From assembly GCA_020852055.1 (NCBI GenBank), contig JADZBP010000061.1, positions 1 to 33,435 on the forward strand: a DNA stretch of 33,435 bases, in the 5' to 3' direction. The notes below the pieces were generated by a model, which was given only the letters and a program-made list of their open reading frames with translations, ran no database searches and was not told the DNA's origin. Positions within the stretch are counted from its first letter, which is position 1. Every line of letters begins with the position of its first letter. This stretch comes from Candidatus Latescibacterota bacterium (GTDB lineage: Bacteria; Latescibacterota; UBA2968; UBA8231). Of the stretch, positions 18,979 through 27,375 are shown piece by piece. A program made the translations under genes and the position numbers.

Positions 18979-19764
18979 ATGCTCAGCGAAACGGAACTAG
19001 CGCAGTTCACCACCGCCGGGGTGGCAACCATCGACACGCCCTTGAGCGGCGTGCAGTTGGCAGCCGCCTCGGCAACTCTGGGCGCGCTGATGCCGCTGCC
19101 GGAGGCCAGTCAGCCGCCCCGCTTCCGGGTCGGGCAGGCCTGCAGCTTTTTCGACCAGCCGCTGCTGGATATCCTCCAGGAACCTTTCTTCGAGGAGGTG
19201 GCCAAGCAGGCCCTCCACGCCGAGCAGGTGGAGTTTTTCCAGACCGCCATCGTCACCACCTACCCGCAGCCGGGCGCCGCCTTCAGCTTCGACCAGCACG
19301 TGGACATCCAGTACTGTCTCAGCGACCTGCGGGCGACCCCGCGCCGGATGGTGTGCAGCTTCTTCCTCTGGCTCACCGAGGTGAACGAACGCCGCGCCCC
19401 GCTGATGTTCCGGCCGGGCAGCCACTGGCTGATCGCCGCAGAGCGGGAGCGCGACGAGGTGCTGCGCCGCCAGCCGCCCTGCGTGGCCGGGGTTTCCCTG
19501 GCCCAGCTCCCGGCCCTGCCCTACGCGGAGCCGGTGCCCTTGCTGGCCCGGCGCGGCCAGGTCTCGGTGCTGACCACCGCGGCAGTGCACGGGGCCTCGG
19601 TCAACATCGACACCGAGCCGCGTCAGGCCATGATCATCACCTTCACCGCCGCCGGGGTGCAGATCGGCTTGCCGGAGGGCCAGGCCGCCCTCAAGCGCCA
19701 GTACGACGCCGATCTGCGCCCGCGTCTCCGTCCCGACCGCGTCCACATCGTCCCCATGCCATAA
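18979..19764 (+). CDS. Phytanoyl-CoA dioxygenase (PhyH)-like Fe(II)/2-oxoglutarate oxygenase
   Basis: A 261-residue protein with the double-stranded beta-helix metal triad of the PhyH family: His107-x-Asp109 in FDQHVDIQY and distal His204 in AAVHGASVN. Arg215 in PRQAMIITF is well placed to hold 2-oxoglutarate. FRPGSHWL is another family hallmark. The ATG at 18979 was chosen for the GGAGA 6 bp upstream. PhyH-like proteins are greatly expanded in Latescibacterota and Poribacteria, where most substrates are unknown. Inside this operon it may hydroxylate or demethylate the sugar or an attached group, for example O-methyl removal. The family is confident, the role is inferred. Confidence 0.85.
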   Translation: MLSETELAQFTTAGVATIDTPLSGVQLAAASATLGALMPLPEASQPPRFRVGQACSFFDQPLLDILQEPFFEEVAKQALHAEQVEFFQTAIVTTYPQPGAAFSFDQHVDIQYCLSDLRATPRRMVCSFFLWLTEVNERRAPLMFRPGSHWLIAAERERDEVLRRQPPCVAGVSLAQLPALPYAEPVPLLARRGQVSVLTTAAVHGASVNIDTEPRQAMIITFTAAGVQIGLPEGQAALKRQYDADLRPRLRPDRVHIVPMP

Positions 19765-19777
19765 AAAGGACAACCGC

Positions 19778-20431
19778 ATGCTCAAGTGTTCCACCTCCCT
19801 GTGGTCTGCAGACCTGGGCAACCTGGCCGCAGACCTGCGCCGCGTCGAGCCCTTTTCCGAACGCTTCCACCTCGACGTGGCCGACGGCCACTACACCCCC
19901 ACCCTGCTCTTCTTCCCCGACCTGGTGAAGGCGCTGCGGCCGCAGACCCAGAAACCCTTCGAGGTCCATCTGATGACCACCGATCCCCTGGCCTGGATCG
20001 ATCCCTTTGCCGAGGCCGGTGCCGACGTGTTCATCTTCTGTTTCGACGCCGTGCCCGATCCGGGCGCGGTGCTCAAAGCCATCAAGGATCGCGGCAAAGA
20101 GGCCGGCGTCTCCCTGCTGATCACCGAGGATCTCGACCTCCTGGAGCCGCACTGGGCGCAGCTGGATGTGCTCACCGTGGTCGGCACCGCCATGGGCATC
20201 AAGGGCGCTTCCATGGACACCGGGGTGCCCGACAAGATCCGCCGCGCCCGCCGCCACATCGACCAGCACGGCCTCCCCACCCTGATCCAGTCCGACGGGG
20301 GCATCCGCCGCGAGACCGTGCCCCTGCTGGCCGCTGCCGGGGCCGACTATATCGTGCCCGGCTCCCTGATGTTCAAGGAAGATCCCCCGGCCATGCGCCA
20401 GTGGCTGGCCACCCTGAAGAGGGACCTATGA
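19778..20431 (+). CDS. Ribulose-phosphate 3-epimerase-like protein
   Basis: A 217-residue TIM-barrel enzyme of the Rpe/AlsE family. The metal ligands are conserved: His31 and Asp33 in FHLDVADGHYTP, His64 in FEVHLM, and Asp173 in QSDGGI. The usual MDG in the first motif reads ADG, and the following residues (TLLFFP in place of NITFG) differ from housekeeping Rpe. This points to a specialised epimerase such as one acting on allulose-6-phosphate or another ketose phosphate. The last bases overlap the DhnA-type aldolase start (ATGA), and aldolase, kinase and MocA genes follow with the same type of overlap. It thus belongs to a dedicated phosphorylated-sugar module. Confidence 0.88.
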   Translation: MLKCSTSLWSADLGNLAADLRRVEPFSERFHLDVADGHYTPTLLFFPDLVKALRPQTQKPFEVHLMTTDPLAWIDPFAEAGADVFIFCFDAVPDPGAVLKAIKDRGKEAGVSLLITEDLDLLEPHWAQLDVLTVVGTAMGIKGASMDTGVPDKIRRARRHIDQHGLPTLIQSDGGIRRETVPLLAAAGADYIVPGSLMFKEDPPAMRQWLATLKRDL

Positions 20432-21243
20432 GCCTGGGGAAAAAACTCCGCCTCGGCCGCCTCTTCGCCCACCCCTCGGGCCGGCTGTGCGCAGTGGCGG
20501 CCGACCACTTCGCCGGGTACCAGGACGGCCTGCCCGAAGGCCTGCGCGATCTGCCCCACACCATCGCCGCCCTGGTCGAGGGCCGGCCCGACGCCCTCAC
20601 CCTGCACAAGGGCGCGGCCATTCACTGCGGCGGCCTGCTGGCCGGCAAGGTGCCCCTCATCGTGCAGAGCATCGCCGGCCGGCCCGACGACAGCGCCGAC
20701 GAACACCTGGCCCTGCCCCAGGACGCGCTGCGCCTGGGCGCCGACGCCTTTGCCATCGCCGCCTTTGTGCGCGGGGCCACCGAGGCCGCTCACCTGCGGC
20801 GGGTGGCCGATCTGGTGCGCCAGGCCGAGGAATGGGCCATGCCGGTGATCCTGCACATCTACCCGCGCCGCTTTCTGCCCGACGGCAAGGTGGAGATCGT
20901 GCACACCCCCGAGGACATCGCCTGGACCCTGCGCTGCGGGGTGGAGCTGGGGGTGGACGTGATCAAGACCCCCTACACCGGCGACCCGCAGAGTTTTGGC
21001 CAGTTGGTCGAGGAATGCCCTGCCCCGGTGGTGGCTGCCGGTGGCCCCAAAGCCGCCACCCTGCGCCAGGCCCTGGAACTGGCCGAGGGCGTGGTGCAGA
21101 GCGGGGCCGCAGGCCTGACCGTGGGCCGCAATGTCTGGGGTTTCCCCGACATCCCGGCGGCGGTGCGCGCCTTCAGGGCCGTTATGCACGAGGGGAAAAG
21201 CGCGCTTGCCGCCCTGCAGCAGGAAGGATTGCAGGACGGATGA
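20428..21243 (+). CDS. DhnA/class I FBA-type (DeoC/LacD/LsrF-like) aldolase
   Basis: A 271-residue class I aldolase-fold protein. The Schiff-base lysine is Lys180 in VDVIKTPYTGD, which matches the archaeal-type class I fructose-bisphosphate aldolase and LsrF group; HIYPR (Tyr145) supplies the neighbouring acid residue. PVVAAGGPKA and GLTVGRNVWG are the phosphate-binding elements at the end of the barrel. It is coupled by ATGA overlaps to both the epimerase-like gene before it and the PfkB kinase gene after it. The simplest reading is that it cleaves a phosphorylated ketose or keto-acid made by the kinase. The substrate is unknown. Confidence 0.9.
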   Translation: MSLGKKLRLGRLFAHPSGRLCAVAADHFAGYQDGLPEGLRDLPHTIAALVEGRPDALTLHKGAAIHCGGLLAGKVPLIVQSIAGRPDDSADEHLALPQDALRLGADAFAIAAFVRGATEAAHLRRVADLVRQAEEWAMPVILHIYPRRFLPDGKVEIVHTPEDIAWTLRCGVELGVDVIKTPYTGDPQSFGQLVEECPAPVVAAGGPKAATLRQALELAEGVVQSGAAGLTVGRNVWGFPDIPAAVRAFRAVMHEGKSALAALQQEGLQDG

Positions 21244-22151
21244 AGACCGAGGTCCTGGGCCTGGGCGCCGTCGCGGTGGACGAGATCCTGCATGTGGACC
21301 GCTACCCTGCAGCCGACGCCAAGGAAGAGGTGCGGCGCCGGGAGCGGCGCTGTGGTGGCTTGGCGGCCACCGCCCTGGTGGCGGCGGCGCGCCTGGGCTG
21401 CCGCTGCGCCTACGCCGGGGTGCTGGGCATGGACGATGCCTCGGCCTTTGCCGCCGGCTGTATGGAAGCCGAGGGCATAGCCCTGAGCCAGGCCCAGCGC
21501 CGGGCCGAAGCCCAGATCATCCGCTCGACCATCGTCGCCGACCAGGGAAAGGGCACCCGCAATATCTTCTTCGACCTCAACGGGGTGGTGGGCGCCGGGG
21601 ACGACTGGCCCCCCGAGGAACTTATCCACAATACGCGGGTGCTGCTGGTGGACAACATCGGCATGAAGGGCATGATCCGCGCCGCCCGCCTGGCCCGCGC
21701 CGCCGGAGTGCCGGTGGTGGCCGACCTCGAAGACGACAGCGCCCCCGGTTTCGCCGAGCTGCTGGGTCTGGCCGACCATCTGGTGCTCTCACACGAATTC
21801 GCCCTGCGCTACACCGGTGAAAGCGAGCCGGCCCGCGCGGCGCAACAGCTCTGGCAGCCCAACCGCGCCCTGGTGGCCATCACCTGCGGGGCGGCCGGTT
21901 GCTGGGTCGTCACCGGCGGCCAGCCCGTACATCACCCCGCCTTTGCCGTCGAAACCGTGGACACCACCGGCTGCGGCGATGTCTTCCACGGCGCCTACGC
22001 CGCCGGCCTGGCCCAGGGTCTCGACCTGAATGCCTGCCTGCGCCTGGCCGCCGCTGCCGCCGGCCTCAAAGCCAGCCGCCGGGGCGGCCAGGAGAGCATC
22101 CCCAAGCGCGCCGAGGTGGATCGCTTCATCAAAGAAAGGAGCCCCGCATGA
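21240..22151 (+). CDS. PfkB-family carbohydrate kinase
   Basis: A 303-residue ribokinase-type kinase that phosphorylates sugars with ATP. The first PfkB region is RCGGLAATALVAAARLG near residue 37, and the second is VDTTGCGDVFHGAYAAGL with catalytic Asp247; Cys replaces the usual Ala in DTxGAGD. The central segment VLLVDNIGMKGM and LVLSHEFALRYTG are in the expected order. The ATG overlaps the aldolase stop by 4 bp. A kinase placed directly after an aldolase argues that the operon's pathway goes through a phosphorylated sugar or keto-sugar. The closest known roles are ribokinase, KDG kinase and fructokinase, none of which I can choose between. Confidence 0.93.
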   Translation: MKTEVLGLGAVAVDEILHVDRYPAADAKEEVRRRERRCGGLAATALVAAARLGCRCAYAGVLGMDDASAFAAGCMEAEGIALSQAQRRAEAQIIRSTIVADQGKGTRNIFFDLNGVVGAGDDWPPEELIHNTRVLLVDNIGMKGMIRAARLARAAGVPVVADLEDDSAPGFAELLGLADHLVLSHEFALRYTGESEPARAAQQLWQPNRALVAITCGAAGCWVVTGGQPVHHPAFAVETVDTTGCGDVFHGAYAAGLAQGLDLNACLRLAAAAAGLKASRRGGQESIPKRAEVDRFIKERSPA

Positions 22152-23146
22152 GCAAACTCAAGGTGGCGGTGGTCGGCACCGGCAGCGTGGCCCGGAAGAA
22201 CTACCTGCCCTTCCTGGCGAGGGACACCGAGGTTTCGCTGGGATACTATAACCGCACCGCCGACAAGGCCCGCACCTGCGCCGACGAGTTCGGCGGCCGG
22301 GCCTTCGACTCGGTGGCCGAATTGATGGACTGGGACCCGGACACTGTCCTGGTCCTCACCCGCGAGACCCAGCGCCTCGAAGCGGCCCTCGCCCTGCTCG
22401 ACCACACCCCCCGCCGCATCTTTTTCGAGAAACCGCTGGTGGCCCGCCACGGCCAGGAACAGGTGGACGAGCAGGACTTCGCCGATGGGCGCGAGGTGCT
22501 GCGCCGGGCGACGGCCAAGGGCTGCCAGACGGCGATGGTCTTCAACTACCGCTTCTTCGCCCATTCGCAGCTGGCCCGGCGCATCGTCACCGAACGCAAC
22601 TTCGGCCAGGTCCTCGAAATCACCGGCCTGGTGCATTACGCCTGCTGGAGCCACGCCATCGACCTGATCCATTTCTACGCCGGCCCTCTCGCCCAGATCA
22701 GCGCCCTGCGCAGCGAAACGACGCGCACCGGCGCGCGTATGACCGTCGAGGACGTGGCCGCTGCCTTTCGCACCAAAGGGGATGCGGCCGGCACCCTCAT
22801 CGGCACGGCGGCCCTGGCCTGGGAATTTCCGCTCTTTGAACTGAGTTTCAACTTCGAGCACGGCCGCATCCGCCTGCAGGACCTGGACGGGGACTTGGAA
22901 GTGATGGATGCCCGCAGCGGCGAGATGGAGCGTTTCGACATTCCCCGCCACCGCTCCCGCTGGGACCAGTACAACCTCTCCTTCGAACACTCCCTGGCTG
23001 CCTATCTGGCCGCCATCCGCCAACACCAGCCGCCTCCGGTGCCGGGCCGCTTCGGCCTGCTCGAACTGCAGGTGGAGGCCGGCCTCAAGCGCTCCATCGC
23101 CCAGCAGCGGTCGGTGGTGCTCGATAGCGAATTCCCCCTGGACTGA
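22148..23146 (+). CDS. Gfo/Idh/MocA family oxidoreductase (2)
   Basis: A 332-residue member of the same family as the protein at 16275-17348 but only distantly similar to it. The Rossmann motif is AVVGTGSVARKNYLPFL, the EKP motif is FFEKPLVARH, and the active-site helix CWSHAIDLIHFYAG carries the conserved His/Asp pair. The length is a little short for the family. AAAGGAG lies upstream, and the ATG overlaps the kinase stop by 4 bp. A second MocA enzyme in one operon could catalyse the reverse redox step at another carbon, a known logic in inositol and rare-sugar routes. Confidence 0.92.
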   Translation: MSKLKVAVVGTGSVARKNYLPFLARDTEVSLGYYNRTADKARTCADEFGGRAFDSVAELMDWDPDTVLVLTRETQRLEAALALLDHTPRRIFFEKPLVARHGQEQVDEQDFADGREVLRRATAKGCQTAMVFNYRFFAHSQLARRIVTERNFGQVLEITGLVHYACWSHAIDLIHFYAGPLAQISALRSETTRTGARMTVEDVAAAFRTKGDAAGTLIGTAALAWEFPLFELSFNFEHGRIRLQDLDGDLEVMDARSGEMERFDIPRHRSRWDQYNLSFEHSLAAYLAAIRQHQPPPVPGRFGLLELQVEAGLKRSIAQQRSVVLDSEFPLD

Positions 23147-23150
23147 AGCC

Positions 23151-24143
23151 ATGCAGAGCGTGCGCCTGAACGGCGGCAGCGCCGTACATATCGGCACCGC
23201 GCCCGTGCCCGAGCCCCAGTCCGGCCAGGTGCTCGTCCGCACCGTGGTCTCGGCGTTATGCGGCAGCGAGCTTTCCACCTATCGCGGCCCGGGCAGCGCC
23301 GCGGGCAACCCCGGCCACGAGGCCGCCGGCGTGGTGGAAAAACTCGGCCCCGGCGTCACCCTCCTCCAGTCGGGGCAGCGGGTGGGGGTCAGCGCCATCA
23401 GCGGCTGCGGCACCTGCCTCTACTGCCAGCAGGGCCAGTACACCTGGTGCGCGAAAAAGGCCTTCTTCGGCAACATGCACGCCGAGTACTTTGTGGCCCC
23501 GGCCATCGCCTGCCATGCCCTGCCCGACGACCTCTCCTGGGAGGTGGGGGCGCTCATCAGCGGCGACGGCTTCGGGGTGCCGTACCATACCTCGACCAAA
23601 CTCTGCGATCCGCGTATTGCCCGGGTGGCCGTCTTCGGCGCCGGCCCCATCGGCCAGGGCCAGGTACTCTTACAAAACCACCTGGGCCGCCAGGTCATCG
23701 CCGTGGACCTCTCGCCCAGGCGGCGCGAATACGCCCTGGCCCTGGGCGCGGTCCTGACCCTCGACCCGGCCCAAGTCGATCCGGTAGCCGCGATCCGCGA
23801 GTTCACCGGCGGCGGGGCCGAGGCCTGCATCGAAGCGGCCGGCAAACCCGCCACCGCCAAACAATGTTTCCAGGTGGTGCGCACCGCCGGCATCGTGGTC
23901 TTCAACGGCGAGCAACCCGCCGTCGAACTTTCCCCCAGCGAGGACTTCATCCGCCGCGACGTCTGGGCCGTGGGCTCGTGGTATTACCACTTCTCCGAGT
24001 TCCCGCGTATGCTCGCCCTCTACCGGGCCGGCGCCCCCGTCGCCAAACTGATCACCCATCATTTCCCCCTGTCGGAAGCCGCCGAGGCGTACCGGGCCAT
24101 GGCCGCCGGCGAAACCGGCAAGGTGCTGCTGCACTATCCCTAA
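23151..24143 (+). CDS. Zinc-dependent alcohol/polyol dehydrogenase (MDR family)
   Basis: A 330-residue zinc-binding MDR dehydrogenase. Cys37 (LCGSE) and His56-Glu57 (PGHEAAG) form the catalytic zinc site, and Cys86, Cys89, Cys92 and Cys100 in GCGTCLYCQQGQYTWC the structural zinc site. The NAD-binding motif is VFGAGPIGQGQ. The C-terminal half contains VWAVGSWYYHFSEFP, like L-threonine/sorbitol/galactitol dehydrogenase-type proteins. It begins 4 bp after the MocA gene, and its own stop is 30 bp before the next start. A polyol or sugar-acid alcohol oxidation fits the context. It is distinct from the zinc-free MDR protein at 12493. Confidence 0.93.
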   Translation: MQSVRLNGGSAVHIGTAPVPEPQSGQVLVRTVVSALCGSELSTYRGPGSAAGNPGHEAAGVVEKLGPGVTLLQSGQRVGVSAISGCGTCLYCQQGQYTWCAKKAFFGNMHAEYFVAPAIACHALPDDLSWEVGALISGDGFGVPYHTSTKLCDPRIARVAVFGAGPIGQGQVLLQNHLGRQVIAVDLSPRRREYALALGAVLTLDPAQVDPVAAIREFTGGGAEACIEAAGKPATAKQCFQVVRTAGIVVFNGEQPAVELSPSEDFIRRDVWAVGSWYYHFSEFPRMLALYRAGAPVAKLITHHFPLSEAAEAYRAMAAGETGKVLLHYP

Positions 24144-24173
24144 ACTGAGCCCCTCATAGAGGAGAGACCGGGC

Positions 24174-25226
24174 ATGGCCCACGTCGTCAAAGCCGAGTAT
24201 CTCGAAGACCTCTGCGCCGCCATCTTCCAAAAACACGGCACCCCGCCCGAGGATGCCCGCACCGTGGCGCGCCTGCTGGTCGAGGCCGACCTGATGGGCC
24301 TGCACTCCCACGGCACCCTGCGCGTGCCCCAGTATGTGGGCGACATCCACCAGGGCACCATCGTGCCCGGCGCCCCGCTGCAGGTCACCGAGCAGACCCC
24401 TGCCGCCGCCCTGGTGGATGCCAACTGGAATTTCGGCCAGGTAGGAGCCGCCCGCGCCGCCGAGCTGGCCATCGAGAAGGCCCGCACCCTGGGCCTGGGC
24501 TGCGCCAGCCTGCGCCGCTGCCGGCACGTGGGCCGGGTGGGCGCGTACACTGAGCAGGCCGCCGCTGCCGGATGTGTCGCCTTCGCTGCCTGCAGTACCG
24601 CCGGAGAGGGGCACTGGGTCGCTCCTTTTGGCGGGCGCGAGGGCAGACTGGGCACCAACCCCCTGGCCTTTGCCGCCCCCACCGGCGGCATCCCCGTCTC
24701 CATGGATTTCGCCACCTCGGCCCTGCCCGAAGGCCGGGTGCGCTACTACCGCGATACCAACCAGCCCCTGCCCCCCGACTCGCTGGTGGATAAGGACGGG
24801 GCCCCCACCCTCGACCCCAACGCCCTCTACGCCCCGCAGCGCCAAGCCCTAGGCGCCATCCTGCCCTTTGGCGGGCCGCAGGGATACAAGGGTTTCGGTC
24901 TGGGGCTGATGGCCCAGGTGCTCAGCAGCCTGCTGGGGGTGCCGGCCTGGATGGAGGAGGGATTGGAGGCCAACGGCAACAACGTGTGGATCCTGGCCAT
25001 CGACGTGCAGCGCTTCATGACCGCCGAGCGCTTCCGCGCCGAGCTGAACGGGCTGATCGATTACATCCGTTCTTCGGCGCCAGTACAGGGCAGCAAGGGC
25101 GTGCTGATGCCGGGCCAGCGCGAATTCGAACTGCTGGCCCAGCGCCAGCGCGAGGGCATCCCCCTCGAAGACGGCGTGTGGTCCCAGGTCCGCCAGAGCG
25201 CCGAGGAGGCGGGGGTCAGGATCTGA
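24174..25226 (+). CDS. Malate/L-lactate dehydrogenase family (Ldh_2) oxidoreductase
   Basis: A 350-residue NAD(P)-dependent oxidoreductase of the Ldh_2 (YbiC/AllD/DlgD) family, which oxidises or reduces 2-hydroxy/2-keto acids. The diagnostic motif is LMGLHSHGTLRVPQY near residue 40, with His46. RHVGRVGAYTEQA and GRLGTNPLAFAAP follow, and GPQGYKGFGLGLMAQVLSSLL is the C-terminal substrate-site segment. It is the last gene of the co-directional block; AGAGGAGAGA precedes its ATG. Its stop codon abuts the stop codon of the convergent gene, leaving no intergenic space for a terminator. It may act on a 2-keto acid produced by the upstream dehydratase or RLP steps. Confidence 0.93.
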   Translation: MAHVVKAEYLEDLCAAIFQKHGTPPEDARTVARLLVEADLMGLHSHGTLRVPQYVGDIHQGTIVPGAPLQVTEQTPAAALVDANWNFGQVGAARAAELAIEKARTLGLGCASLRRCRHVGRVGAYTEQAAAAGCVAFAACSTAGEGHWVAPFGGREGRLGTNPLAFAAPTGGIPVSMDFATSALPEGRVRYYRDTNQPLPPDSLVDKDGAPTLDPNALYAPQRQALGAILPFGGPQGYKGFGLGLMAQVLSSLLGVPAWMEEGLEANGNNVWILAIDVQRFMTAERFRAELNGLIDYIRSSAPVQGSKGVLMPGQREFELLAQRQREGIPLEDGVWSQVRQSAEEAGVRI

Positions 25227-27116
25227 TCACCACGGCAACGCGTAGCTGGGGTCGTTGACGAAACGCTCCATCCCGAGGTCCAGGGTCACCCCGGTGCCCG
25301 GGGCCAGGCGCACGCAGAGGTGTTGGTCGTTCACCGCCACCACCCGCTCCTCCAGCGCCGCCTCCACCTGCTCCCGATACTGGACATCCGTCCAATAAGG
25401 ACTCGGCTCGCCCTTGTTTTTCCGCGTCAGGTACTTCACCTCGGTGAAGCGGTGCTCGCCGAAAGCCCCGCCCTGCACCACCACCTGCCGCTCCTGGCCG
25501 GCGCTCAGGTTGACCAGATGTAATACCGCCCGCTGATCCTCCAGCTTCTCCACCAGGGCCGCCACGTCCGGGGGCAGGCCTGGCCGCCGGGCCAGGGCGT
25601 CGAAGTAGCGCAGCCGCACCATCAAGAGGCCGCCGTTGTAGTTGAAGAGCGGCCCGCCCATGGTCAACTGCACCAGCCCCTCCACCGTGATCGGGTTGCG
25701 CACCTGCAGGTACCAGTCGCCATAGGTGGAGGGGTCCTGGGTATCGTCGCGCATGAAAGCCAGGCGCTGGTACACCTGGGCGTGGTTGTGGCGCAGGATC
25801 TCCACTGGATAGTCAGGGTACTCCCCCATCAGATAGGCCAGCCAGGGGGCCTCGTGGCCGCCGCTGTGTTTGGTGAAGAGCGGGATCACCCGCTGGTAGT
25901 CGCGGCTCTGGTGGTCGCGGGTGCGGCGGATGCGTTCCAGGTCCTCCTCAGCCATGCTCAGGGTCCACAGATGGGCCAGGTACCGGGCCGAGAGCGGGGC
26001 GTACCCCTCCCAGCCCCGATCGTTGTAGAAATGAGGCACCTGCAGGGCGCCCTCCTCCACCCGCCCCTGGGCGATGAGCCGGTCGAGCTGGCCCCGGTAG
26101 AACTCGAAATAGCTGCGGTCGCGCCACAGCAGGGCCGCGTTTTCCACCGCACTCAGCGGCGCCTCCCCCAGGGTATGCCAGCCGTGGGGCCAGGTCCAGC
26201 CATAGTATCCCCCGTACCACTTGCCCTCCATACATTCGCCGATCCGTCCCGAAAGCCCCACGTTGTCGGGCAGCAAGCCGCCGTTCTGGCCGGCCCGGCC
26301 GATCCAGGCCTCGAGGTACTCGCGCACCCAGGCCCGGTGCTCCTCCCCGGCGCCAGCCAGGTACGCATTGGCCACCAGGCTGGTGGCCGCCAGGTTCACC
26401 GCCGCGTCCCCGCGCGCCATGCGCGCCACCAGGGCCGCGCCCATCTTCAGTTCGTTGGCCGGGTCGCGCAGGTCCTCTACACTCTGGATGCCGGGGATAT
26501 CGAGATAGGGCAGAGGCCAGGGCTTCCAGTTGGCGTACGCGTAGCGGGTGTAGAACTTCTCGAAGTTGTGCCAGGCCGGCCCCATGCTGCCGTTGTGCGG
26601 CGAGCGGATGAGTTTCTTCTCGGGATCGTAATTGGGCGCCTCTGGATCGTGGCCCATAAAGAAGCCGGCGTAGCGGCGGGCCCGTTCGACATTGCGCTGG
26701 CTGGCCGGGTCAGCCAGGCAGAGCAGGTAGAAGAAGACATAGCCCTCCCCCTGGTGCATCCAGTCGTAACCCTGCTCGTACTCCTTGACCACCATCGGGT
26801 GGCCATGGCCCGAATCGTACTGGGTGAATTGCCGGGTGATGGCCTCCCACTCGCGGTGGGTGTGGTCGAGGAAGCTGGCATCCCCTCCCAACAGATAGAA
26901 GAGCGGCCAGTTGTGGAAGCTCTCGTACGCGTCGTCCAGGCCGTCGATGCTGGAGAAATTCTCCGTGGTTGGCCACAGGATAGTCCCGTCCGGGCGCACG
27001 TATTTCTCCAGCAGCGGGGCGGCGGACTGGTTCATCAGGCTGATCAGACTGCGCTCCAGCACCGCCCATTCGGGCGGGTGGATGAAGGGGGCGTCAGCTT
27101 CGATCTCGGTCATCAT
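25227..27116 (-). CDS. Unclassified protein, likely alpha/alpha-barrel (paralogue 2)
   Basis: A 629-residue homologue of the protein at 7997-9748. Shared landmarks, in the same order, are NWPLFYLLGGD near residue 69, DWMHQGEG near 118, APNYDPEKKLIRS near 160, ECMEGKWYGG near 294-303, and a C-terminal VVVQGGAFGEHRFT block. It is longer mainly in the middle, with an insert around residues 190-235. Start ATG is at 27116, with a second ATG directly after it; ribosome-binding sequence AGGGGAA is farther upstream than usual. No signal peptide is seen. It faces the operon and ends exactly next to the final operon gene. A role parallel to paralogue 1, perhaps on a related glycoside, is an inference. 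Confidence 0.85.
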   Translation of the reverse strand: MMTEIEADAPFIHPPEWAVLERSLISLMNQSAAPLLEKYVRPDGTILWPTTENFSSIDGLDDAYESFHNWPLFYLLGGDASFLDHTHREWEAITRQFTQYDSGHGHPMVVKEYEQGYDWMHQGEGYVFFYLLCLADPASQRNVERARRYAGFFMGHDPEAPNYDPEKKLIRSPHNGSMGPAWHNFEKFYTRYAYANWKPWPLPYLDIPGIQSVEDLRDPANELKMGAALVARMARGDAAVNLAATSLVANAYLAGAGEEHRAWVREYLEAWIGRAGQNGGLLPDNVGLSGRIGECMEGKWYGGYYGWTWPHGWHTLGEAPLSAVENAALLWRDRSYFEFYRGQLDRLIAQGRVEEGALQVPHFYNDRGWEGYAPLSARYLAHLWTLSMAEEDLERIRRTRDHQSRDYQRVIPLFTKHSGGHEAPWLAYLMGEYPDYPVEILRHNHAQVYQRLAFMRDDTQDPSTYGDWYLQVRNPITVEGLVQLTMGGPLFNYNGGLLMVRLRYFDALARRPGLPPDVAALVEKLEDQRAVLHLVNLSAGQERQVVVQGGAFGEHRFTEVKYLTRKNKGEPSPYWTDVQYREQVEAALEERVVAVNDQHLCVRLAPGTGVTLDLGMERFVNDPSYALPW

Positions 27117-27236
27117 GGCTCAAACTATTCCCCTGGAAAAGACGAATAAGACGTATATTGGGGTGGTTTCGAGAAGTTCGGCAGTGTATGCAGGGCATCC
27201 CTCGCCATGAGGGTTGATATCCCAAGGAGGTCTCTG

Positions 27237-27368
27237 ATGGGAGACACCGGCAAGAAGGACAAGGACAAACGCCGCAAGCAGGAGATCGCGAAAAAAGAGC
27301 AGAAGGCCAAAGACAAACACGACAAGATGAACCCTCCGGCCATGCAGCCGCTGGCCAGAAAGAAATAA
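27237..27368 (+). CDS. Tiny lysine-rich protein
   Basis: A 43-codon reading frame with an excellent AAGGAGG ribosome-binding site (27224-27230, six bases before the ATG). It encodes MGDTGKKDKDKRRKQE at the N-terminus and ends PLARKK. About one third of residues are Lys or Arg, with the rest mostly polar, so it is likely a disordered cationic peptide. Similar short KDKRRKQ-type proteins occur in several bacterial groups as hypothetical proteins. It sits alone between divergent and convergent genes, in a lower-GC stretch than its surroundings, and ends 7 bp from the stop of the pseudouridine synthase gene. Nucleic-acid or ribosome association is a guess. Confidence 0.75.
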   Translation: MGDTGKKDKDKRRKQEIAKKEQKAKDKHDKMNPPAMQPLARKK

Positions 27369-27375
27369 ACCCGCA

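Noticed and set aside
14857-21243. Calvin-cycle carbon fixation cluster (RuBisCO homologue, Rpe-like, aldolase)
   Set aside because: The RuBisCO homologue lacks residues needed for RuBP carboxylation and no phosphoribulokinase or small subunit is present.
27199-27213. Small hairpin CCCTC/GAGGG as terminator or attenuator
   Set aside because: Only 5 bp with no T-run; too weak to support.
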